A stretch of 64,000 bases of DNA from Nematostella vectensis (lineage: Eukaryota; Cnidaria; Anthozoa; Actiniaria; Edwardsiidae), in contig NC_064040.1 in assembly GCF_932526225.1 (NCBI RefSeq), forward strand, positions 4,337,681-4,401,680. The letters run 5' to 3'. Of this stretch, positions 13,201-24,081 are shown piece after piece. The position numbers and the translations under genes are program-made. The notes beneath the pieces are model-generated. The model had not been told where the DNA came from. It made no database searches and saw only the letters and a program-made list of their open reading frames with translations. Position 1 is the first letter of the stretch. Every line of letters begins with the position of its first letter.

Positions 13201-16200
13201 CCAATCACAGGTAAACGAGACGAGCTCTCTATCCAATCACAGGTAAACGAGACGAGCTCTCCGTCCAATCACAGGTAAACGAGACGAGCTCTCCGTCCAA
13301 TCACAGGTAAACGAGACGAGCTCTCCGTCCAATCACAGGTAAACGAGACGAGCTCTCCGTCCAATCACAGGTAAACGAGACGAGCTCTCTATCCAATCAC
13401 AGGTAAACGAGACGAGCTCTCCGTCCAATCACAGGTAAACGAGACGAGCTCTCTATCCAATCACAGGTAAACGAGACGAGCTCTCTATCCAATCACAGGT
13501 AAACGAGACGAGCTCTCCGTCAAATCACAGGTAAACGAGACGAGCTCTCTATCCAATCACAGGTAAACGAGACGAGCTCTCCGTCGAATCACAGGTAAAC
13601 GAGACGAGCTCTCCGTCCAATCACAGGTAAACGAGACGAGCTCTCCGTCGAATCACAGGTAAACAAGACGAGCTCTCCGTCGAATCACAGGTAAACAAGA
13701 CGAGCTCTCCGTCCAATCACAGGTAAACGAGACGAGCTCTCCGTCCAATCACAGGTAAACGAGACGAGCTCTCCGTCGAATCACAGGTAAACGAGACGAG
13801 CTCTCCGTCGAATCACAGGTAAACGAGACGAGCTCTCCGTCCAATCACAGGTAAACGAGACGAGCTCTCTATCCAATCACAGGTAAACGAGACGAGCTCT
13901 CTATCCAATCACAGGTAAACGAGGCGAGCTCTCCGTCCAATCACAGGTAAACGAGACGAGCTCTCCGTCCAATCACAGGTAAACGAGACGAGCTCTCCGT
14001 CCAATCACAGGTAAACGAGACGAGCTCTCCGTCCAATCACAGGTAAACGAGACGAGCTCTCTATCCAATCACAGGTAAACGAGACGAGCTCTCTATCCAA
14101 TCACAGGTAAACGAGACGAGATCTCTGTCAAATCACAGGTAAACGAGACGAGCTCTCTGTCCAATCACAGGTAAACGAGCCCTCTGTCAAGTAAGAGGTA
14201 ACGAAACGAGCTCTCCATCAAGTCACAGGTAAACGAGACGAGCTCTCCGTCAAATCACAGGTAAACGAGACGAGCTCTCCGTCGAATCACAGGTAAACGA
14301 GACGAGCTCTCCGTCGAATCACAGGTAAACGAGACGAGCTCTCTGTCCAATCACAGGTAAACGAGCCCTCTGTCAAGTAAGAGGTAACGAAACGAGCTCT
14401 CCATCAAGTCACAGGTAAACGAGACGAGCTCTCCGTCAAATCACAGGTAAACGAGACGAGCTCTCCGTCGAATCACAGGTAAACGAGACGAGCTCTCCGT
14501 CAAATCACAGGTAAACGAGACGAGCTCTCCGTCAAATCACAGGCAAACGAGACGAGCTCTCCGTCGAATCACAGGTAAACGAGACGAGCTCTCCGTCGAA
14601 TCACAGGTAAACAAGACGAGCTCTCCGTCAAATCACAGGTAAACGAGACGAGCTCTCCGTCAAATCACAGGTAAACGAGACGAGCTCTCCGTCAAATCAC
14701 AGGTAAACGAGACGAGCTCTTTGTCCAATCACAGGTAAACGAGACGGCTATCTATCCAATCACAGGTAAACGAGACGAGCTCTCCGTCAAATCACAGGTA
14801 AACGAGCTCTCTATCCAATCACAGGTAAACGAGACGAGCTCTCTATCCAATCACAGGTAAACGAGGCCAGCTCTCTATCCAATCACAGGTAAACGAGATG
14901 AGCTCTCTAACCAACCACAGGTAAACGAGGCGAGCTCTCTATCCAATCACAGGTAAACGAGACGAGCTCTCTATCAAATTATAGGTAAACGAGCTCTCAT
15001 CCAATCACAGGTAAACGAGACGAGCTCTTTGTCCAATCACAGGTAAACGAGACAAGTTCTCTATCCAATCACAGGTAAACGAGACGAGCTCTCTATCCAA
15101 TTACAGGTAAACGAGCTCTCTATCCAATCACAGGTAAACGAGACGAGCTCTTTGTCCAATCACAGGTAAACGAGACGAGCTCTCTATCCAATCACAGGTA
15201 AAAGAGACGAGCTCTCCGTCGAAGACGAGTTCTCCTTCAAATCGCAGGTGACGGAAGCAAAACGAGATCTCCGTCAAATCACAGATAACGGGAATATCTC
15301 CTACTCTTTGTCTAAACCCTTTTTTTTTTCAGGAGAAGACGGTAGCTTTATTGGCCTCTATGGCATCGTATTTTGAGGCTGAGGTCGCGAATAAGAGTAG
15401 AACTGACCAAAAGGAGTCTATAGTTCAAAGTTTGGGATCAGGGTTACTTCACGACATGGGTAACATGGTCTGGATATTGTCTGCTTATGCCACACCCCCC
15501 ACACAACAGGAGTCAAGACAAAAAAGAGACATCACTTCACAGAAGAAGGCAAGAATTTTCTAAATGCTATTAATTAGGGGGTCGACCATTTAGAGTAAGG
15601 GGGGAGCTCTTATCTTCCACCCGAAGGGCATGCATGATTTTCCCCTCAATAAGTCACTCCCCACAAAAGTTGAATAGTCTGCCGCCAAAGTTCTTTTGTA
15701 TATTACAAGATGTACAAGATAAAAAATGACCATCACAAAATCATATTTGTAATGGCCGTGATAATGGTAATGGACATGGTAACTGTCAAGATGATTTTAG
15801 TGATTGTGGTAATTATGATGAACCTGATAATATGGAAATGGTGATGACGATAATGGTGATGATGGTAATGGTGATGATGGTGTTGATGATGATGGTGATG
15901 ATAAAAATGGTGGTGACGATAATGGTGATGATGGTAGGTGATGATGGTGGTGCTGGTGATGGTGTTGGTGAGGATCGTGATGATGATAATGGTGATGATG
16001 TTAATTATGATTAAGTATGGTGATGATGATGATATTGGGGATGTTGATTGACCATTCTTACGTTGCGTGGGGTATGATTTGAATTTACTCTATTCTTATT
16101 CAGAGTAAAGATATGGTCGTGAAAACCCTTGCGCTTGTGGATCAAGTCGGCGGCAATTTACTGAAAACAAAAGAACTATACGAGAAGCCAAGTGTCATAA

Positions 16201-19200
16201 CAACGCGCATGCTCGATATGGTGATTGACAGGCAGAATCCTTCCCTCATTGGTGGAAAATCATTAGTTAATGGAGGAACTAGGGTACAGTTACCATCCAC
16301 GAAAGATCTTATAAACGGGTTGACGACGAGGAACAATGAATTCCTTAGCACTCAGGTGAGATAATAAGATTAATAAAAGGAGAATAGAGAATCAACTATA
16401 ATAATAATTTATAAAACTTTTTTCTTTAGATAGTTATTTCGAAATTCATCCTTAATAAATGAAATGAAAACGATAAGGAGTCGCTGACAATGGTTCTTGA
16501 ATTCTTCTGTTTACAGATGGTGTCTTTCAAGACAAACCCATACACTTGGAGTAGGCAGGCAGTGAACGTCAAATCTTCGGTCCTGGATTTCAAAGTGCGC
16601 AATGCAAGTGGTTTCGAAATGGATATCAGCAACCTGAAAAACGACATCGATCTGTTTATCCCGCAATTAAAATTCCTGCCTCAGCTAAAGCCAGGAGCGT
16701 TTTTCGCAAAGCCGAGTATCAACGGAAGCATGCAGTACCACGTGATAACTATCCCAGGAAAAGAGTACGCAGTAACAATCAAAATAAAACCCTTAAGTAC
16801 TGCAAACCTCACACTCTACGTCCGATATCACCAAAGACCCACTGTCAGCGACCACAACTTCACAGCCACAATACCCAATTACACCCAGTGTAATTATACC
16901 AACGGAGGATGGGTGAACTGCTCGTCTGATCCCTTCGCGGTGACGATATCGTTTGTCGACACAGGCCATGTGGGACTGCACTACATTGGCATCGTGTATC
17001 ACGAACCCATGACGTCACGACGCACCAGGATCAGGAAGGATTGCTCTTCGGGATCAGGAAGGGGTAGGCGGGCACTTTGTGTAGGTGTCAAGGACCCCCC
17101 TACTACTTTACCTCCGGTCTACAAGATCATGCCGAGGTTTGATCCTACGAGGGACGTGAACTACACTATGGAGGTGTCTATGGGGGCGTGTTTGTACTGG
17201 GAAGAGGGAAGGCAGACATGGTCGTCACGAGGGTGCAGAGTAAGTACCTTTAAAGAATGTCGATCAACCATTCTTTTGAATTGCTTTTACAAAACCAATT
17301 ATGCGATAAATTTTAGACTAACCATCTAAAGCGAAGTTTTGTACTTCATTTACCAAATTCAATCGAAAAAATCGCAACATGGTCTTCAAAAGGGTGCAGG
17401 GAGAAGTAACAAATCCTTTTACGTCCATATATCTACAATCTCTTTGGCATTTTTAACGATCGAATTTTATCCATATAAATAATGCAAAAGAAAAGAAAAC
17501 AAGAGGCTGACTGAATCTCTTAAAGAACGTGATTCTTCATCAAGCTACTGTCCAATTTTTAGTAGCATGTAGACATAAACTTCACAAGAAAGCAGAGAAA
17601 CTCTAACTTATGACCCTCCTGAGATTACCTCATAAGAGCTATCTACCGACGCACAGCTAAATAGAGATGGGCGTTCGGAGCTCTAACAGGGATCAGGACA
17701 TCAGGGCAGTACCAACTTGGGATGTACGCTTTAACAAAGCGAATTTTCAAGTATAAGCATCCTCAAGGGCGAATAAGCAAAGATCTGATGGCACTTTGCC
17801 GAGTCAAAAATGACGATATCGCTGTTAATGACGATGTTGCATGAACCAAATGATTCCCGTATCTATGGAGAGAATTCTGATTCCGATACTTATTGATTCT
17901 TTCTTCAGGTCGGACCCAAGTCAAGACCCGGATCCCTGCACTGCAAGTGTGACCACTTGACATCGTTTGGCGGCGATTTCTTTGTTTCTCTCAACCCCAT
18001 TGACTTTGATATCGTGTTCAAAAGATTCCAAGACTTCGATGCCAAGAACTTCGTCGTGTTCTTTGTTGTGTTCAGTATTCTTGGATTATACCTAATCGCT
18101 CTGGTCTTTGCGATGCGCGCGGACAGGAAAGATACAGCAAAGGTGAGATAAAAATAAATCCCCTGCTGTCATATGCTTAACATGGCATGTCAAGTTACCG
18201 AGACCATTTCACAATAACGTATTGAAGGTTACGGTTTCCTCTGTTCAGCTCTTCGTGGGGCCTTCTCTTCCTTATAGCTTGACGTTACGGAACGTCAGGG
18301 GCGTAGCAAGGAGGATGGGCCAATGGGCTCGGGCCCCCTTTCTAGCAGCCAAAGATGCAGTAAATGAATGGAAAAGTTTTCCAAATTCCTTTTGGGCCCA
18401 CTTTAAAAAAAAATCCTGCCTACGTATATAATGTATATAAGGATAATCAATTAAATGGCACTCCCCTCCCTTGCCCTCCCCTAACGGTTCTGCTGTCTTT
18501 TCCACAGGCCGTCGAGAACCTCCACCTTGACATTTCATCAGGAAACTGGTACGAGATCACCATTTACACCGGTGTGTGGCGTAATAACGGCACTACGGCA
18601 AATGTCGCTGCCACCATAAGCGGCCAAAATGGCGCCAGCGAGGTCATCCCACTCAGCGATAGGTACAGCAAGAGAAGGCTGTTCGCACGCGCCAGCATCA
18701 ACACATTTACAGTCTCACTTTCCAATGACATTGGTCCTGTTACCAGTCTCAAGCTATGGCACGACAATTACGGCTCTAACCCCTCGTGGTTCATACACCA
18801 AGTTGTCATTACGAACTTGGAGACAGACTCTAAGACCTACTTCGTGTGTAACCGTTGGCTGGCTGTCGATAAGGGTGATGGGCAGCTCGAGGGGGAGTTC
18901 AAGGTTGCTTCTAAGAAAGAGTTGTCAAGTTTCAAGTACCAGTTTTACTCACGCTTGTCCAGGAACCTCGGAGACGGACACTTGTGGTTGTCAGTAGTCA
19001 CCAGGCCTCCGCATAGCCCGTTCACACGCGCACAGAGGCTGTCATGCTGTCTGTCTGTTCTGTACTGTGCAATGGTGGCCAGTGCCATGTTTTATCAATT
19101 CGGAGACAAAACAAATTCTACGAAAACCCTCAAAGTCGGCAGTCTCAGACTTAGTCTTAGACAGTTGGTTATTGGCTTACAAAGTGCGATAGTTGTTGTG

Positions 19201-22200
19201 CCCGTCAATGTACTTATTGTTGCAATATTCAGAAACGTTAAGGCGAGACGCAGATTTGAGGATACTTATACACCAAATGGGCCACCACCCAAGAAGTTCA
19301 AGACTCCTGGTTGTCTCCCGTATTGCTTCGTTTACTTGGGTTGGCTTCTTTGTCTGTCATCAGCAGGAGTGGCTGCATCGTTTACGATATTCTACAGTCT
19401 CTCCTGGGGCGGGGAGCTGGCCAATCAATGGCTGACCTCAGTGATAATATCCTTTATTCAAGATATTGGGGTGACTCAGCCCCTCAAAGTGGCTACCTTC
19501 GCTGTACTCCTTGCCATCATCATGAGAAAACCCGTCGAAGAGAACACCTCGAAGGGCGGCATCAAGGCGCGACTGGAGGTGCAGAAAGGAGCATCAATAA
19601 CCCCGCCCAAGGGTGAGGAGTTAGAGGAGGCGCGCATGTACCGTCAGAATGTTCTGGAGACGTTAAAAGCTGTGACGGAGATCGTGTTTTACTTGCTCTT
19701 TGTCATCTGTTTGTTTGTGTTCGCGTACGCCAATCGAGGATACGACAGGTACCGTCTTACCAAGTCCATCGATGACATCTTCACGTCGTCATTTGAGGAG
19801 GTGAGTTAAATTTTCTTGAAGATCTTTTGACATAAGGACCGAATGTTTGTAATAGTAGATTCGTGTAAGTAGTTGTTACATGGAGGTAAGCGTATTGCGA
19901 GTTTACGCCGTACTTGCAACCTGTGTCCGGGACAATTCGACCGAGTCCACAGGTTGATGTGGAAGAGAAGGAAAAGGTTTAGAAGGAGGAGGAGTATTTG
20001 GTAACTTAAGTATAAAATTGTATTTTTAAGTGGTTACTTCGATTTTTTTTACAAGTTTATTTGTCCAATATGGTTCGACTGAAAATCGCTCTTTAATTAT
20101 TTCAACCAATAGAATAGTGAACGAATGTGAATGTCCCTAAATTGGTTCTGTCAAAATGTCAAGCAAACGAAAACAAGCTTATTATTAGTAAGAGGGTATC
20201 ACTATAGCTCTTACCTTCTTATTTCTTAGGTCGACAGGATAGAGGGCTTCTGGGAATGGTCACGTGGGACGCTAGTCCCAGGCCTCTACGACACGAGCTG
20301 GTATTCAGCTGGCGGAGCGGTCCTGGATGAAGGTTATATCAGTAATAAGGAGTCGTTTCTGGTCGGAATGCCGAGGTTCAGGCAACTTAGGATGAAAACA
20401 GGTTGGTTTGTTTGTCAAGATATTCGCCATCATTATATTAACTTCTATCACCAACAAAATTCATCATCGCCATCTCATCATCATCCTCAAGAGACGTATT
20501 ATTCAATGAGAAGCGTCCCATGCTTTAGAGTACAACGCGCTCTAACATGGCCACCAAGGCACAGAAAGCCAATGAGATAAGATAGTAAGAGCTAGTTTAG
20601 ACGCCGTTCTTTTCATGTACCGTTCCAAATGCAAATTAGCCAATTCCATCGTTCTATGTTCATTTGTAACGGCACATGAAAAGAACGGCGTTTGTCCTAG
20701 GTCTCACTCTTTCGCATCGTTTTCCTTAAAAGAATTGTCTAGGTGGCCACGGTAGAGCGGGTGTCGCATGGTAAATTGTGTCAACATAACTCTTTCTATA
20801 TCAGTTTTCAAGTGTAATATTGTACCATAACGCAAAGTTGAAATGGTAGCGAGTGTCTTATTATAAAATATATCAATGATAGATCTTTATCTTTTAGTTT
20901 CAAAGTGTAAAATCGAAAAAGAACGCTACAAGTTTGTGAGCAGCTTCGCCCGCTGCCTTGCGCCCTACGAGCCTGAACACGAGTACAGAACCTCCTACAA
21001 CTTACCCAAATGGATTCCAGTAACAAATACTAGCCACTACGGTAGTGTGTTCAATCTGAGACGTCTCTGTCCGATGCCATGGCGGTACCAGCCCTCTAGC
21101 GAACTCAAGACGCTGGCATTCCATGGAAAGCTGAAGAGCTACGCCGGCGGTGGCTTTGTGGCTGACTTGGGTTACAATAAGCGCACGGCATTACTAGTAA
21201 TTGATGATCTTCAGGCTAATAACTGGGTAGATCTGCAAACAGTTGCTTTGTTCGTGGAATTCACCGTTTTCGAGCCGTCAACAGCGCTGTTCAGCCACGC
21301 AAAGTATTTATACGAAATGAGTCCTGCGACTGGAAAACCAACTCTGTATCATAACATACAGACATTGTCGCTCTATGCCAGCCCAGACCTTAACTTTCGA
21401 AAGTTCTTCAATGCGATCCAGATAATAATCCTGCTCCTTATATTCTGTTACTTGATCATAGAAGTTGGTAAAGTGCTATCCTTAAAGTGTAAGTACTTTG
21501 TGTCGTTCTGGAACTGGTTAAATATGTTGCAGCTGCTCACAGCTATTGCAACGGTAGTCTTGTTCTTCTTCAAGGAGGATTACGTGTCTCAATTCGTGAA
21601 GAACGTGCAAAGGAACCCGTACGAAACCACCAGTATCGACTACGTCATACTCTTCTCAGAGTTGGAGCTTTATGTGTTATCTACAGTGGTATTCATCGTC
21701 ACTATTAAATTCCTGCGACTGCTACGCTTCAATCGTCATATCTGTCAAATGACGGCCTCAATGAAGCATTCATCAGGGAGCATCACGACTTATGCAATCG
21801 TCTTTCTTATTGACATGATCGCATTCGCGTTTGTTGCTATCCTCGTCTTGGGAATAACCATTGAGAATTACTCTGACTTCGTAGAAGCGTTGAGTTCTCT
21901 CTTCCAAATGTTCCTGGGCGCAGAAATTGATTTCCAGGAAATCCAGTCAGCCAATCGTATCATCGGACCAGTCTTCTTCTTCACTTACATGATCACAATG
22001 ATATTCATCCTCATCAACATGTTCGTTGCGATTCTTAACGACTCTTACGACAGTGTCCGCCATTTGTCTGGCGGAAAATTTCCGGACACCGAGCTCGGGC
22101 ACTTCATACGCAAGTACTACAATGAGAAATTCCGAGGGACTTATGAGATATTTAAGCGTCAGTTTGGAATTCTCGGATATCGACATCAAAAGTATTGGCC

Positions 22201-22672
22201 AAAAGAAAAGGATCGAACCTCAAAAGACATCCTTGGCATGAGCTATGCGTCTCTTTTACCTGACTCGTTCTCTTTCACAAACATTGGTTACAAGACAGAT
22301 TTGGATGAACATCCGGCAAAATGCGATATCCCGGATGAAGAACAGGAAATCGAAGAGACTATGTCCGAGCATGGGACTGAGACTAGCGCGTCTGCCGCAA
22401 CAGAAAGCTCGTCGCCAGAGCTTCTAGATCTCCTGTCAGATCTTCCAGAGTCGATAGTGGACGATGACGATACTGTCGATAACGTTCGAGATAAGTTGTC
22501 GAATGTCGGAGCAGTGCTGCGGTTGTCTAAGCGATCATACCGTCGGTTCTCGACAAGTGGCGACAAATTTGTTGTCGAGAGAGAAGTCAAGTTGGGCCCA
22601 TCTGTACAGTTAACATTCACACCGATACTAAGTGAGAGAAAAATCCATCTTCCGAAATCAGACGCAGTATAA
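1273..22672 (+). CDS. Polycystin-1-like receptor-channel (F5/8C-EGF3-SEA?-REJ-GPS-PLAT-11TM), complete, 20 exons
   Basis: Exons: 1273-1351, 3143-3465, 3755-3896, 4484-4597, 6172-6285, 6725-6838, 7259-7374, 7569-7627, 7678-7907, 9236-9989, 10072-10663, 11063-11239, 11619-11750, 15333-15548, 16104-16355, 16517-17239, 17909-18142, 18508-19800, 20230-20401, 20898-22672. They sum to 7611 nt, an open 2536-aa frame. Order by approximate residue: signal peptide 1-25 ([17 protein letters not shown]); F5/8C discoidin domain 28-179, bounded by DCRKPLGM and YGC; three EGF domains, one per 114-nt phase-1 exon (182-295); a possible SEA-like region 296-430; REJ-type region about 430-880; GPS about 1355-1395 with W..W..C and CKCDHLTSF, predicted cut HL|T; first TM in exon 17; PLAT about 1470-1580; five TMs in exon 18; polycystin motif FWEW..LVPGLY in exon 19; polycystin-type channel with five TMs and [16 protein letters not shown] in exon 20; acidic cytoplasmic tail. 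By family it is a plasma or ciliary membrane protein with an autocleaved ectodomain, possibly partnering a polycystin-2. No PKD repeats or LRRs were seen. Exon 13 could start at 11625 instead (tandem AG). The intron after exon 14 begins with GC. Its introns hold five large repeat blocks. Confidence 0.93.
2225..3035 (+). repeat. 68-bp minisatellite, about 12 copies, in polycystin intron 1
   Basis: Units start GCGAGCTTGGTCGTCG at 2225, 2293, 2361 and onward. Each ends in a pyrimidine run followed by CCCCATTAG, which resembles a 3' splice site. The array stops about 110 bp before the real exon 2 acceptor (AG at 3141-3142). Several frames stay open on both strands because of the repetition; they are not genes. 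The remaining intron 1 sequence (1352-2224) is AT-rich with nothing else recognised. Confidence 0.95.
3570..3610 (+). repeat. Poly-G tract in polycystin intron 2
   Basis: A run of more than 20 consecutive G broken only at its ends lies between exons 2 and 3. Such runs recur in the window (24841, 36564, 48601, 51001). They are likely length-polymorphic and error-prone in sequencing. Confidence 0.8.
3871..4265 (+). repeat. 50-bp minisatellite built from the exon 3 end plus its splice donor, about 8 copies
   Basis: The first copy contains the last 26 bases of polycystin exon 3 (ending GGCTGTGTGGCAG at 3896) and the donor GTAAGG. Copies start near 3871, 3921, 3971, 4021, 4071, 4121, 4173 and 4222. 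Most keep a GGTA.GG donor-like core; later copies drift (GTATGG, one GCTAGG). Using any downstream donor would run into the stop in GTAAGGAATAA. Confidence 0.95.
4778..6008. mobile_element. Non-autonomous DNA element with long (~150 bp) terminal inverted repeats, about 1.2 kb
   Basis: The left end (about 4778-4935) and the right end (about 5850-6008) are inverted copies. Both have a GGAGG..GTACAGGACC boundary followed by repeated GATC-CCAGGACCCGAAA blocks and end near CCAAGGAATT. Inside each arm the block is itself iterated, giving subterminal repeats. The interior is AT-rich with only short minus-strand frames and no transposase I recognise. It lies in the intron between EGF exons 4 and 5 of the polycystin gene. 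Target-site duplications were not resolved. Confidence 0.75.
8203..9140 (+). repeat. 24-bp minisatellite, about 38 copies, in polycystin intron 9
   Basis: The unit is close to CTGACCACCATGTGCAATCA plus CACA. A unit of exactly 24 bp makes frames open on both strands, reading TTMCNHTL on plus and [12 protein letters not shown] octapeptides on minus. It is bounded by the exon 9 donor (7908) and the exon 10 acceptor (9235), so it is removed by splicing. The apparent 100-200-residue reading frames are not supported as genes. Confidence 0.95.
11727..15230 (+). repeat. Giant 32-bp splice-donor minisatellite (~108 copies) with 1460-bp higher-order duplication
   Basis: The unit is GACGAGCTCTCYRTCCAATCACAG-GTAAACGA: the last 24 bases of polycystin exon 13 plus its donor. 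Nearly every copy retains CACAGGTAAAC, so the intron begins with an array of about 100 potential U1 sites. Variant units (GAGGCGAGC at 12461 and 13921; ATCTCTGTCA at 12661 and 14121; AACGAGCCCTCTGTCAAGT blocks) recur at an offset of 1460 bp. About 11725-13184 and 13185-14644 are therefore near-identical tandem copies, followed by a diverged tail to 15230. Within the higher-order unit a 185-bp sub-repeat is also doubled (near 12715 and 12900). Confidence 0.97.
15750..16040 (+). repeat. GATGATGGT-type microsatellite in polycystin intron 14
   Basis: Imperfect GAT/GGT trinucleotide array between exons 14 and 15. It yields Met/Val/Asp-rich spurious frames. Similar arrays occur at 33975-34050 (coding, in GON7) and 53800-53920. 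Confidence 0.85.
17375..17405 (+). repeat. Decayed copy of the exon 16 donor end
   Basis: CATGGTCTTCAAAAGGGTGC at about 17380 mirrors the end of exon 16 (CATGGTCGTCACGAGGGTGC), then continues AGGGAGAAGTAA where the exon has AGAGTAAGT. It sits about 140 bp inside the intron. It is a short match and could be chance, but it fits the boundary-duplication pattern elsewhere in the window. Confidence 0.4.
20592..20700. mobile_element. Foldback (MITE-like) element of about 109 bp in polycystin intron 19
   Basis: Inverted arms of about 40 bp: the left arm holds ACGCCGTTCTTTTCATGT and the right arm ACATGAAAAGAACGGCGT. The ends are near-palindromic (CTAG..., ...CTAG) and the loop is short. It carries no coding capacity. 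It could be a small MITE or a structured intronic RNA. Confidence 0.7.
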
Positions 22673-22781
22673 CACACTACTTGGTAGTATTTCTCTTTTT
22701 TCTAGGTATTTTTCATCGAATTTCTTAACAAAAAAAATATTCTCTCAATACATTATGTGTATATAAATTCCTACTGTGAAC

Positions 22782-22787
22782 AATAAA
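22782..22787 (+). terminator. Poly(A) signal AATAAA of the polycystin-like gene
   Basis: AATAAA lies 110 bp after the TAA stop (22670-22672) in an AT-rich 3' UTR. It is the first canonical signal downstream of the stop, so it is the likely cleavage signal. Confidence 0.6.
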
Positions 22788-23186
22788 ATCAAGAATTTGC
22801 AACATTGTACATAAGTGAACTGAAAAATAACTTGTTTAACCATATTTTCACGTTCTGAAGACCGAGGCGTAAAACATCTTCCAATCTTGCGTTGATTTGT
22901 ATCACTGATTCCAACACGCCTACCGGGAATCATGTGTCCGTGAGGGCCTGGGGAGTGAGGGGGGTGTTTCGGGTGACGTAGCAACATCCAACCACAGGGA
23001 ACCCAAAACATCAAACAGGGACTGAGCGTACATCAGCCTAAGGGTAGCCTTCTACTCCCTAAACACGGCCATAAATTCTTCCGAAAAGACCTCGCAATTA
23101 GTTAGGAAGTATGGGATATTTAACAATTTTCCCCTAGTTTTCCATGGTACGTACCATTTTACGCTACAATATTTTTCATCTTATGA

Positions 23187-23250
23187 TCAAAATGTTGGGG
23201 AAATACTGATTCCGCAGTAGATCAGTATCAGTATTTCCACAACATTTTGA
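23187..23250. ncRNA. 64-nt near-perfect hairpin, miRNA-precursor-like candidate
   Basis: The 24-nt arms 23187-23210 (TCAAAATGTTGGGGAAATAC...) and 23227-23250 pair at 23 of 24 positions around a 16-nt loop. Size and pairing fit a cnidarian-type miRNA precursor. A tiny foldback transposon or mirrored duplication would look the same. It lies between the convergent 3' ends of the polycystin and galactose mutarotase genes, with no protein-coding evidence nearby. Confidence 0.35.
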
Positions 23251-24081
23251 AATAACAAATATCTTGGTGTATAAGAGTACATACCACGGAAAAAAGATTT
23301 GTTTTCTACAATACAAACAACGAAAAAGTTTGCGACAATTTCGGAGATGACGAATTCCGTGGTATGCCCTCTGATTTGCTATGGCTACCAACGAATCAGA
23401 AAGCGGGATTACGCGCAAGTAGAGTAGAAAATGTACTATCACCGAAGAAAAACAGATCGTATAAAAATATTTTATTTTACATTTCATTCATCATTATTTG
23501 AATTCTTGTTTTTGATCTTTATAAAAGATTATTCTCTAGTTTATTGGATCAACTGCAAAATTAATATATATTTTCTAACATGGCTAACACATGTATTAGA
23601 CTCAATAGATGTATAAATTTTTGGAAGAAATGTCATTCTATGACTTGTTCTTTGTGTTATTTCAATGCTACTCTGTCAACAGCTCCTATACCTACCTACC
23701 TCCCCCTGATCTATAATGACATCGCTACAAAGTACGATGATAAAGAATATATTGTGAATAGGAACATGAATTGAAATCCAATTGAGATAAAAAGGTGCCA
23801 AATAAAACAAAGTTAATTAAATCTTTCCCCTCCCCCCTCTGAGTCCCTAAAACCTTCCCATCTCCCTCCCCCTTCTGGCTCATGTCGTACCCCTGTGGTT
23901 CACTATCAGCTCCTTACCTGTTCCCAACTGACTTCCTATTACCTACATATCTCTTTGGCTCCCAGTCACCTCCCATTCCCCCCTGACATACTATCATCCC
24001 CCCTGACTCCTATCGCCTCCCTATCCCTCCCTCTCTGCCTGCCTATCACCTTCCCACATGGACTGATCTGGGTTCCTACCC

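Noticed and set aside
11727..15230. CRISPR array
   Set aside because: 32-bp repeats suggest one at first glance, but there are no spacers. Units abut directly, and the unit is an exon end plus splice donor in an animal gene.
18222..18507. N-terminal extension of the exon 18 frame
   Set aside because: The frame is open upstream, but the acceptor TTTTCCACAG at 18507 and phase-0 join with exon 17 define the border. The upstream text (GGGGCGTAGCAAGGAGGATG) is a dispersed repeat.
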